Below are positions 35,915 to 43,213 of a stretch of 64,000 nt of DNA, in pieces. The stretch spans positions 1 to 64,000 of the forward strand of contig NZ_JARXHW010000011.1 of NCBI RefSeq assembly GCF_031127805.1, in the 5' to 3' direction. The notes under the pieces were generated by a model, which had not been told where the DNA came from, made no database searches, and saw nothing but the letters and a program-made list of their open reading frames with translations. The DNA comes from Thalassobacterium maritimum. Lineage in GTDB: Bacteria > Verrucomicrobiota > Verrucomicrobiia > Opitutales > Coraliomargaritaceae. Both the position numbers and the translations under genes were made by a program. Within the stretch, counting starts at the first letter, position 1. Each line of letters starts with the position of its first letter.

Positions 35915-36373
35915 TCAGGCACCCGCCTTTTTCGCGTATTTCTTCGCGACCTTTTTCTTGGCCGCCTTCTTTTTAGGCGCGCCTTTGCCTAATTTGACTT
36001 CGACCACGACTTGATTCGCGGTCTTATTCTCGCGCACCTGAAAGAGGTCGATTGCTCGAAACAGATCGCTCAGCTTCTTAAAGCCATAGGTTCTATGATC
36101 AAAGGGCCCTTGATTGGTGATATACGAGCCCACCGGTCCTAAGCGCGCCCAGCCCTCGTCATTCTCAGCCGCCTTCACCGCAGAACGCAGAATATTCATA
36201 AGCTTGGTATTCTGCTTCAATTGCTCAACGGAGTCCGCCTTCAGTTGAGCTTGAGCGGCTCCCGCCTCAGCCTCTTCTAAATAGAAGAACTTCGTGCAGC
36301 TTGAAATAAAGGGCCCGGGCGTGTTCTTGCCGCCGAAGCCGAAGACTTGTTTGCTCTCTTCTCGCAAGCGCAT
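35915..36373 (-). pseudogene. 5'-truncated NYN-LOTUS (OST-HTH) protein remnant
   Basis: The open frame from ATG 36373 encodes 152 residues. Its start MRLREESKQVFGFGGKNTPG and the following FISSCTKFFYLE correspond to the last strand and helix of a NYN/LabA-like PIN-fold nuclease domain. A LOTUS/OST-HTH RNA-binding domain (GWARLGPVGSYITNQ through LSDLFRAIDLFQVRE) and a Lys/Ala-rich tail follow. Just upstream, codons for FTPLA still match the family (to about 36388), then similarity stops and a stop codon follows. About 110 N-terminal residues with the catalytic aspartates are missing. The remnant could still be expressed as a LOTUS-only protein. Confidence 0.6.
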
Positions 36374-36479
36374 GGCCAGCGGGGTGAATCTAATTATGTG
36401 GGGTATCCATAGGCTGCAGATTGAGGCACGAACGTCCCCAAAACGAGACTATTTATACCTGACGGCGGCGCAACACGAA

Positions 36480-36495
36480 GCCAGCGATCGCTGGC
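36480..36495. repeat. 16-bp perfect palindrome
   Basis: GCCAGCGATCGCTGGC is fully self-complementary. It lies in the gap between the NYN-LOTUS remnant and the TPR gene, centred on a GCGATCGC octamer. Function unknown; the symmetry would suit a dimeric DNA-binding protein. Confidence 0.6.
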
Positions 36496-36551
36496 TATAC
36501 CACAGAACCAGAGTCTAGCAATTCGAGAAGAAGGCCTAAGTCCACGATGCC

Positions 36552-37904
36552 TTACAACGCTTGCTCGATCGAGCGGATGTAGCGGGCGACGCCTGTGCGG
36601 GCTTCTATTTCCTGCGCGGCGCGCAGATGCTTGAGCGCCGCGGCAAAGTCGTCGCGGGCCACTTCGAGGCGACCAAGGGCGACTAAGGCATCGACCTTGT
36701 GCTCGGGCAAGGATTGGGCACGCTGCAAATAAAATACGGCTTCTTCGTAATGCTCGGCTTCGAGTTCGAGCTCGGCAATCAACAATAAGGCCTCGCCTTG
36801 TAAGGGGTTGCGTTCCACCAATGGCTTTAAGACGGCCATGGCTGCGGCGGAATCGTCACTGCGACGCTCGATTTGCGCCTCGGCGAGGGCGAGCTGATCT
36901 TGTTGCTCCGGCGTGAGTGTCGCGGGCAAGCGTTGTTGCAAATCTTGCAAATAGACCCGCGACTCGGCGATGAGGCCGCGACCGATCAAATAATCAAGTG
37001 GCTTGAGCGCGGAGGTGACATTGAGCTCGCCGGGCTGAGCTAAGCCGGCCTGATAGGCCTGCAGCGCGGGCCGATAGTTCTCCGCGCGTAGATACAAGTT
37101 ACCGAGCAGAAAGCGACTGTCGCGGGAGCCGGCGCCCATGCTGTGCACGACTTCGAGATTCGCAATCGCCTCGTCGTAGCGCTCTAATTGTAAAAAGGTA
37201 TTGGCCTGCAGTAACCATGTGTCGGGCACGGTGGGTTGCTCGGCGATCAACTCTTCGAAGAGCGCGGCGGCTTGGCGATATTGCCCGGTCTCAAGCAGCG
37301 ATTGGGCTTCGCCGCGACGGAAGTCGACGCTGTCGGGCTTAAACATACGCGCCATTTGATAGGCACTGAGCGCGCTCTGATATTTGCCTTCGGTCAGGTA
37401 AGCATAGCCTAACAAACCATAGCTCTGCGCATCGCCCCCGCCCAGTGAGATGACTTTCAGCCAAGCGGTGATGGCTTCGGGGTAGCGGTTGTTCTGCACA
37501 TAGATCAAGCCGAGCGTGCGATAGGCACGGCGAAAATCAGGAAAAGCTTTGACTGCCATGCGCAAATTTTGCTCGGCCTGTCCATAGCGGCTGGTCTGGT
37601 AATACAAGCTGCCCAACAGAAAGCGAAAGGCGGGGCTCGACTCATTATTCAAGGCCGACTCCAGCACTTGAATCGCCTGCTGGGGGTTATTGCGTAGAAA
37701 GGGCTCCACCCGTACAAACAGCGGCTTGTCCTGAACGCTCACGCTAGGCTCGAGCTCGGAGAGCATGCCGTAATTGCCTAAAAAGCGCTCACGAAACTCG
37801 GCGCTGCCGGGACTGGAATCGGTCAGCTGAAAAGGGACGGCCGCATGACTCAAGGACAGAGTGAGTAGCGAAGATACAAGATATAATGTAGAGAAGCGTT
37901 TCAT
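36552..37904 (-). CDS. Periplasmic TPR-repeat protein of the TonB operon
   Basis: The 450-residue protein starts with a signal peptide (MKRFSTLYLVSSLLTLSLSHA) and consists of about nine or ten TPR helical pairs, such as FRRAYRTLGLIYVQNNRYPEA and AQSYGLLGYAYLTEGKYQSA. It should lie in the periplasm or outer-membrane face and mediate protein contacts. It is the last gene of the operon DUF3450-ExbB-ExbB-ExbD-TonB, 12 bases after tonB. A TPR protein at this position is also known in some gammaproteobacterial TonB clusters, so a role in assembling or coupling the transducer is likely. Confidence 0.88.
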   Translation of the reverse strand: MKRFSTLYLVSSLLTLSLSHAAVPFQLTDSSPGSAEFRERFLGNYGMLSELEPSVSVQDKPLFVRVEPFLRNNPQQAIQVLESALNNESSPAFRFLLGSLYYQTSRYGQAEQNLRMAVKAFPDFRRAYRTLGLIYVQNNRYPEAITAWLKVISLGGGDAQSYGLLGYAYLTEGKYQSALSAYQMARMFKPDSVDFRRGEAQSLLETGQYRQAAALFEELIAEQPTVPDTWLLQANTFLQLERYDEAIANLEVVHSMGAGSRDSRFLLGNLYLRAENYRPALQAYQAGLAQPGELNVTSALKPLDYLIGRGLIAESRVYLQDLQQRLPATLTPEQQDQLALAEAQIERRSDDSAAAMAVLKPLVERNPLQGEALLLIAELELEAEHYEEAVFYLQRAQSLPEHKVDALVALGRLEVARDDFAAALKHLRAAQEIEARTGVARYIRSIEQAL

Positions 37905-37916
37905 AAGGATTGATTC

Positions 37917-38582
37917 TTAATTTTGCAGCACAAGTGGGAACAAGCCGCGCACGGTTTGCGGCACGCCACCGACCATCGGTTTGGTAAAGCGGGCACGGGC
38001 GATGATCTTTCTGGCAACCTCCTCCAGCTCGACATGAGTCGAGGACACAATGCGCCGCAACTTGGCGGAGCCGTTGGGTAGGATGTCGATCTCGACGATC
38101 ACCTTGCCCTTGTCCACACCTCTACGCGCCAAATTGGGAGGAAAACGGAAGTTGGGTGTATTGACGAGGCGCGGCACTTCGGGCAGGTCGTCGAAGCTGA
38201 ACATCTTTTGAATGTCAGCAATGGTATCGGTCTGCATCTGCAAGCTGGGCATCGGCGCGCCCATTGCGATGGCATCGGCATTACCGGGGCTCAAGTCCAC
38301 ATCCAACAGGGGCAAATCAATCGGCGTGGGCTCACTCGGCATATCCTGCACCACCTGTTGTGGCTCGGGCGGAGGTGTTTCTTCGGGTAGTGGAGGTGTC
38401 GCTGGAGGCGGCGGCAGGGCGCTCAACTGCATCTCGCGCACCATCAGATGTGGTGGCTTGGGCGAATTCAACATTTGCGTAAGAGGGATCAACAAGAACA
38501 GTAGCACCGCCAAGAGACAGGCGCCCCCGATCGCGAGATAGGGCGCCCACTTCCAATTTTGCCTGGGAAATTCTTGTGACAT
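37917..38582 (-). CDS. tonB: TonB family energy transducer
   Basis: TonB spans the periplasm and passes proton-motive force to outer-membrane receptors. The start is placed at ATG 38582 (MSQEFPRQNWKW), giving 221 residues. One membrane helix (about 12-32) precedes a proline-rich stretch (ALPPPPATPPLPEETPPPEP), and the C-terminal domain with KVIVEIDILPNGSAKLRRIV is recognisable. The frame is open 63 bases further upstream into the exbD end, which is probably not used. It lies 28 bases after exbD and 12 before the TPR gene. Confidence 0.92.
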   Translation of the reverse strand: MSQEFPRQNWKWAPYLAIGGACLLAVLLFLLIPLTQMLNSPKPPHLMVREMQLSALPPPPATPPLPEETPPPEPQQVVQDMPSEPTPIDLPLLDVDLSPGNADAIAMGAPMPSLQMQTDTIADIQKMFSFDDLPEVPRLVNTPNFRFPPNLARRGVDKGKVIVEIDILPNGSAKLRRIVSSTHVELEEVARKIIARARFTKPMVGGVPQTVRGLFPLVLQN

Positions 38583-38610
38583 TATAAATTCAGTTTTCAG
38601 CGCTCCAGTC

Positions 38611-39015
38611 TTAGTGCGTCGTGGCCATGCTGATACGCTTGGCACCGGCTAGCAGCGCGGCATCGTGTACCTTGGTGTAGAGCTCGATCGAGACGGCCTT
38701 GTCCACTTGCACGATCACGGGCATCTCATCGCTTTTCAGTAATCGCTGCACCGTGCCACGCACGCCACTGAGCCCGATCTCGCGGCCGCCATATACGACG
38801 TTGCCCTCGGATGTGATGGCGATGAGGATTGAGTTTTTTTCCAACATGCTGGCCGAGGCGGCCTGCGGACGGCTGACCTCCACGCCGGTCTCTTCCACGA
38901 AGACGGTCGTCACAATGAAGAAAATCAGCAAAATGAAAACGATATCGATCAGTGGAGAGACATTGATCTCTTCACTCTTCGTTTCAGAAGCATAGAGTAA
39001 GCGGCGACGTTTCAT
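38611..39015 (-). CDS. exbD: ExbD/TolR family proton-channel subunit
   Basis: This inner-membrane protein works with ExbB to energise TonB. The 134-residue product has one membrane helix with NVSPLIDIVFILLIFFIVTT, including the essential membrane-embedded aspartate in PLIDIVF, then a periplasmic domain ending in the usual DKAVSIELYTKVHDAALLAG-type helix. It overlaps the exbB stop by four bases, so the two are translationally coupled. Confidence 0.94.
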   Translation of the reverse strand: MKRRRLLYASETKSEEINVSPLIDIVFILLIFFIVTTVFVEETGVEVSRPQAASASMLEKNSILIAITSEGNVVYGGREIGLSGVRGTVQRLLKSDEMPVIVQVDKAVSIELYTKVHDAALLAGAKRISMATTH

Positions 39016-39713
39016 GATTTACTTTTTGATTTTCCGATGGCGGCCTTAAAGCGTTCGAGTTGCGCCGGCACGGGACAGTCGGCGCGCAGGGCCAGCCGTG
39101 TATTATAGCGCTCCAAGCGGGCGATCGCGAGCACCAGGGCGTTGCGGCGCTGCACAATCAGCGAAAGGATGACGATGGCGGGGATCGAGATAATGAGACC
39201 GGTCTGGGTGGTGATTAATGCCTCTGAAATACCTGTCACAATGCTATCGAAGCGGTTGCCCGCGACCACCAGCATACCGTCAAAGGTCGACAGCATACCT
39301 GTCACCGTGCCGAGCAGGCCCAGTAGCGGACCGGCTGTGATAATGATGCCTAGAAAACGTATCCGGCGATCCACGAAGGGTAGATACTCGTTGCGCACAG
39401 CTTCAAAATGACGCCGCACCTCCTCAGCACTCAGCGCCCCGTAGTTGACCAGCTTGCGCGCTAAGACCACCGACTCTTCCTGTGAGCGGGCAAGGGTGCT
39501 CGCATCCAAGTTATGAATACGCCCCTTAAGCAGAAAGTGAAAGTGCACGCGGCAAAATAGATTCAACGCGGTGGCATAGATAAAAATGGTCAAGAGCAGT
39601 AGCGGCAGCATCAGCCAGCCCCCGCTGGACCAAATGCCGAGGGCGTAATCGAGCAAATCCACCGGAATTTTCTCCGGTGCATTCGATTCGAGAACTGCGA
39701 GTATTCCAAACAT
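39012..39713 (-). CDS. exbB: ExbB/TolQ/MotA family proton channel (short form)
   Basis: This polytopic inner-membrane subunit forms the proton channel with ExbD. ATG 39713 (MFGILAVLES) gives 233 residues; a TTG three codons upstream is an alternative. Three hydrophobic segments are evident, the later two framed by GPLLGLLGTVTGMLSTF and ALITTQTGLIISIPAIV, the conserved channel motifs. It begins 11 bases after a larger ExbB-like gene and overlaps exbD. Paired ExbB-like genes are typical of TonB2/TtpC-type systems in Vibrio. Confidence 0.92.
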   Translation of the reverse strand: MFGILAVLESNAPEKIPVDLLDYALGIWSSGGWLMLPLLLLTIFIYATALNLFCRVHFHFLLKGRIHNLDASTLARSQEESVVLARKLVNYGALSAEEVRRHFEAVRNEYLPFVDRRIRFLGIIITAGPLLGLLGTVTGMLSTFDGMLVVAGNRFDSIVTGISEALITTQTGLIISIPAIVILSLIVQRRNALVLAIARLERYNTRLALRADCPVPAQLERFKAAIGKSKSKS

Positions 39714-39724
39714 AGCGAACAATC

Positions 39725-41155
39725 TTACTCAGGCTTGCTGCGGGAGAGGCCATTGACGAAAGTCACAGCCGTCTTCTCCAGGCGTGCCATGATACCAGCC
39801 ACCTTGCGTGAGAGCATCGCATGCATCACCAAGGCAGGGATCGCGAGAATCAGACCGAGCTCGGTGGTGATCAGCGCTTCCGAGATACCAGAAATCAGGG
39901 GCTTGGGATCGCCCGCACCGAAGACGGTCATCAGGCGGAAGGTTTTAATAATCCCCGTCACTGTGCCCAGCAGCCCCAGCAAGGGTGCCGCCGCGGCGGT
40001 GACTGCGATCACATTGAGAAAGCGCTCCAGCTTCGGCTGTGTGGTGAGCATGGCCTCATACATCACCTCCTCGACCATCTCGGTCGATTCGTCGGCATGT
40101 TCGACGGCCATGACCAGCATTTCACGCGTGGGCTGCGGCTGCGCCTTCGCAAGCTCTAGGGCGGCTGGCTTCTCGCCTGCGCGTAAGTGCTTGATAATAT
40201 CGTGGATGACCAGTGGCTGCGGATGACGCACCGAGAAGACTTGCAGTGCTTTGAAAATCGACACGACCGTGGCCACGAGGGCGAAGGCGAGGATTGGATA
40301 GACCCAGACACCGCCCTTGACCAGGTGCTCGGGAATGCTGTCCTTGGCTTGCTCGACTGCGAGCGCGTCGCCCAAGGTGGGATCGACCGGCAGCTGGCCA
40401 GAGCCGGAGGACAGCACGGTAAAGATCTCTCCGGCCGCCTCGTCCTCCAGAGGGTGCAAATCTGCACGCTCGGAGCGTGAGGCGAGTGCGAAGCCGGCGG
40501 TGGATTGATCACTGGCTCCAAAGTAGAGCAAGGGGCCCACCTGCACGAAATCCCCAGCGAGCAAGGTGCCCTCTGGCGTGAGCGCATTACCGGCATAGAT
40601 TTGCCCGCCCAGCAGTGACTCCAGCTGCTGCAGCGAATCCGCCATCAGCGTCAAACCAGCGGCCAGCTTGTCCGCCTCACTGGCATCGGCATTTTCAAGA
40701 TATAGATTATACTCACGGATGCTCTCGCCCACCGTCTCCAGCTCGCCTACCGAGAGCGCGGCCTCGTAATTGGCCAAATAGCTAGGCATCAAGGTGCGTG
40801 TCACATAGTCGACTTCGCGCTGACGCCCGGTCACCCGCTCGCGCAGGGTCTCCAGCTCCACGCTTTGACTGTCCTTGAGGCGACGCACACGTGCGACTTC
40901 GTCCTCCAGTTCATCCGCTTTGGCATGGGTCGCATTCAAGTCACGCGTCAGCGGCAAGCGCTCAGCTTGGATCGATTCGCGTAAAGCGTGCAACTCTTGC
41001 AAAGAGGCCTCGAGCTTCGCTTCGCGTGCCTGGGTGATTTGTTCCAGCGTTTGCGCGGACGCGCTCAAAGAGCCGAGTAAGAGTGCGAGCGCAATGACCG
41101 GAAAAGTAGCGCGGTGCTTTAGCCCGCGTTTAAAAGTGTTGATAGACCCATTCAT
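39725..41155 (-). CDS. ExbB/TolQ-like protein with long periplasmic N-terminal domain (TtpC-like)
   Basis: The 476-residue protein has a signal peptide ending near SASAQ (residue 35), a coiled-coil and globular periplasmic part to about residue 265, and a C-terminal MotA/TolQ/ExbB domain with three membrane helices. The channel motifs AAPLLGLLGTVTGIIKTF and ALITTELGLILAIPALV are intact. This layout matches TtpC of Vibrio TonB2 systems, where it is needed for receptor energisation. It overlaps the DUF3450 gene by four bases and precedes exbB by 11, so it is part of one coupled operon. Confidence 0.9.
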   Translation of the reverse strand: MNGSINTFKRGLKHRATFPVIALALLLGSLSASAQTLEQITQAREAKLEASLQELHALRESIQAERLPLTRDLNATHAKADELEDEVARVRRLKDSQSVELETLRERVTGRQREVDYVTRTLMPSYLANYEAALSVGELETVGESIREYNLYLENADASEADKLAAGLTLMADSLQQLESLLGGQIYAGNALTPEGTLLAGDFVQVGPLLYFGASDQSTAGFALASRSERADLHPLEDEAAGEIFTVLSSGSGQLPVDPTLGDALAVEQAKDSIPEHLVKGGVWVYPILAFALVATVVSIFKALQVFSVRHPQPLVIHDIIKHLRAGEKPAALELAKAQPQPTREMLVMAVEHADESTEMVEEVMYEAMLTTQPKLERFLNVIAVTAAAAPLLGLLGTVTGIIKTFRLMTVFGAGDPKPLISGISEALITTELGLILAIPALVMHAMLSRKVAGIMARLEKTAVTFVNGLSRSKPE

Positions 41156-41919
41156 TTCACAGCCCCTTCTTTCAGTGCAACTGGCAGCTCAATTAACTTC
41201 GGCTCGGTGCTGCGGCCTTCCACCAGTGCGATGCACTCCTGAATCTTGGCGGCCAATTCCGGCTGCGAGTGCCACTCCCAGCCCGCCGTGCCTAATTTGC
41301 CATAGCCCGCATCGTTTGGCGCCAGGTAGTAAGCCTGCCCCAGACCAACCCACAGCGTGCGGAAGGAAACTTCCACCTCACTGCCCGGCAGCGCGCGGAT
41401 GCTTTCACTCAAGGAAATCTTGGCGTCAAACTCACGAATCTTGCCCAGCAGGTTCACCACAGACTGCATGCGCTCGCCCAAACCGAGAGTCGTTTCGTCC
41501 GCCTGCAGAGGGAGGCGCTGATAAACCGGCTCCAACTCTTCCTGCAAGGGCTCTGGCAAGCGCGGCTTCAACTCGCGCAGCCCGCGCTCCATTTTAACCA
41601 GAAAACTTTCGATCTGCTGCACATCCGCGGCGACTCGCTCACTTTGGTCCAAGAGCTCCAGACGCTTGGCATCTGCAGTCGAAACAAAGCCTTCGTGCTC
41701 TTCAATGATGGCTTCCAATTTGGCCACCCGCTTGTCCGCGACAATTAAAAGATCTTCCAGTAACACTCGTTCCTCCTGCCATTGCAGAGATTCGCGCGAG
41801 ATCGCCTTCTCAGCAGTGGCCCACTCGCCGATCGTCGTACGCACGTCGTCGAGCGCCTCGGGCGAGGCACTGGCTACGGATATATATGCGCTCATCAGCG
41901 CAAGTGTTAGTCGTTTCAT
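41152..41919 (-). CDS. DUF3450 family periplasmic coiled-coil protein
   Basis: ATG 41919 yields 255 residues with a signal peptide (MKRLTLALMSAYISVASA) and long coiled coils, recognisable as DUF3450 by its position and by the conserved VSFRTLWVGLGQAYYLAPN and AGWEWHSQPELA segments. The frame is open to 42027, but the upstream part lies in the regulatory region. Such genes head TonB/ExbB clusters in many Gammaproteobacteria; the protein is periplasmic and its molecular role is not established. It is the first gene of a six-gene operon, and a Fur-like palindrome sits 112 bases upstream. Confidence 0.87.
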   Translation of the reverse strand: MKRLTLALMSAYISVASASPEALDDVRTTIGEWATAEKAISRESLQWQEERVLLEDLLIVADKRVAKLEAIIEEHEGFVSTADAKRLELLDQSERVAADVQQIESFLVKMERGLRELKPRLPEPLQEELEPVYQRLPLQADETTLGLGERMQSVVNLLGKIREFDAKISLSESIRALPGSEVEVSFRTLWVGLGQAYYLAPNDAGYGKLGTAGWEWHSQPELAAKIQECIALVEGRSTEPKLIELPVALKEGAVK

Positions 41920-42030
41920 AATAAAGTGAGTGGTTCCAGCATCGCGATCCTCGAGGGAGCTCCTCGAAAAACGGCCTGCGTTTGAATAATCCGCCCGCAA
42001 AATGCGAGCTCGCCTCAAACAGGTCAAGCA

Positions 42031-42045
42031 TGATACTGAGTCTCA
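42031..42045. promoter_or_regulatory. Fur-like 7-1-7 palindrome, site A (upstream of the DUF3450-TonB operon)
   Basis: TGATACT-G-AGTCTCA is an inverted repeat matching at six of seven positions around a central base. The 18-base string starting GCA before it is identical at site B (47241-47258), and site C (50752-50766) differs at one position. The 7-1-7 layout resembles Fur-family operators; the regulator is inferred. Confidence 0.7.
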
Positions 42046-42051
42046 CTACCA

Positions 42052-42076
42052 GCATTGCAATTGAGAATTGCAATGC
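42052..42076. promoter_or_regulatory. Perfect 11-bp inverted repeat next to site A
   Basis: GCATTGCAATT and its exact inverse flank a GAG triplet. The repeat lies six bases beyond the Fur-like palindrome in the 199-base region between pstS and the DUF3450 gene. It is either a second operator or a small hairpin; no T tract follows. Confidence 0.6.
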
Positions 42077-42118
42077 ACGACTCATTTCAGTGCCCATGAA
42101 TGCATGGGCCCAGCTAAA

Positions 42119-43186
42119 CTAATACTGCTGCAATACTTGCTGCGCAATGGCTGGATCAATGGGAAAGTAGCCAACTTGCTCTACAATCTGCTGCCCTTCA
42201 CGACTGTAAACGAAGCGTAGGAACTCTTTCTGTAGATCGGTAGGCCCTTGCTCAGGATTGATATTGAGAATCACATATAAACTACGTGTCAGGGGATAAA
42301 TACCGCGAGCCGCATTGCGCTTATTGGCGTTTACAAAATTGCCATCCGCTGCCTGCAGGGGAAGCGTCGCCACGTTTGCCGTTTTATATGCAATCCCGGA
42401 ATACCCGATACTATAAGGATCCATGCCCACATGGCGCACCACCTCGGCACTCCCCGCATGCTCTGTTAAACTCTCGCGAAAGGTGCCTCCGTTCAGTGCA
42501 TGTGACTTAAAGAAGGCGTGGGTACCGGAGGCTGGATTGCGACCATGGAGTCGGATCGGCGCATTGCTCCACGGTCCTGTTAAACCAAGTTGCCCCCAAC
42601 GCTGAATCGGAGAGTCTGATTCGCTAAATATAGCCGCGATTTGCTCCAGCGATAGCCCCGTCTCTAGTATTGGATTATCTGGGTGGACATACACAGCCAG
42701 CGTATCCACTGCGACTGCTAACTGTGTTGCTTTGTAACCAAAAGCTTGCTCAAAGCGTGCGCTCTCATCGCCCTTCATCACACGGCTCATCGGGCCAATG
42801 TCGGAACGCTGCTCCAACAGAGCAGGGATCGCGGTCGAAGACCCCTTCCCCTCATGTCGAAAACGAAGCCCGGTTTGAAATCGACCTAACTCGGCCTCCC
42901 ACTCCGCCAACAGTTCATCCATCGTATCCGAGCCAATACTCCTCAAATACCCCTGCAATGGCACCTGCACCGAATAGGCAGGGTACGGAGCACTCACTGC
43001 GTGGATCGCAGGCACCGGCTGCGGCGTCATCACCGCGGGACTTGCAGTGACTGCGACCGATTGGCGGCTTGTAGCTGATTGGCCCAGCGGAGTGGCCGCC
43101 TGCTTTCGATTGCCTTCTTGGCATCCGGATAAAAGTGCAATCGCCAGCAAAAAGGCGGAGCCCAGACTTGTGTAGGTATGTTTCAT
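42119..43186 (-). CDS. PstS-like phosphate-binding lipoprotein
   Basis: The 355-residue protein has a lipoprotein signal (LAIALLSGC, cysteine 22) and the PstS-type periplasmic binding fold. Conserved features include GSDTMDELLAEWEAEL near residue 90, HEGKGSSTAIPALLEQRSDIG, and GRNPASGTHAFFKSHAL. No Pst permease or ATPase is nearby. It sits 27 bases after a SUMF1-like gene and ahead of the DUF3450-TonB operon, so it may be linked to outer-membrane transport rather than classical Pst uptake. PstS-like proteins accompany some TonB clusters elsewhere. The ligand is likely phosphate but not proven. Confidence 0.88.
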   Translation of the reverse strand: MKHTYTSLGSAFLLAIALLSGCQEGNRKQAATPLGQSATSRQSVAVTASPAVMTPQPVPAIHAVSAPYPAYSVQVPLQGYLRSIGSDTMDELLAEWEAELGRFQTGLRFRHEGKGSSTAIPALLEQRSDIGPMSRVMKGDESARFEQAFGYKATQLAVAVDTLAVYVHPDNPILETGLSLEQIAAIFSESDSPIQRWGQLGLTGPWSNAPIRLHGRNPASGTHAFFKSHALNGGTFRESLTEHAGSAEVVRHVGMDPYSIGYSGIAYKTANVATLPLQAADGNFVNANKRNAARGIYPLTRSLYVILNINPEQGPTDLQKEFLRFVYSREGQQIVEQVGYFPIDPAIAQQVLQQY

Positions 43187-43213
43187 AGCAAGTTTACGTA
43201 AGTAATTGAAAAA

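Noticed and set aside
42046..42118. Intrinsic terminator for pstS or the upstream transcript in the inverted repeat 42052-42076
   Set aside because: The repeat lies upstream of the DUF3450 start and before pstS ends in the leftward direction, and no T run follows it.
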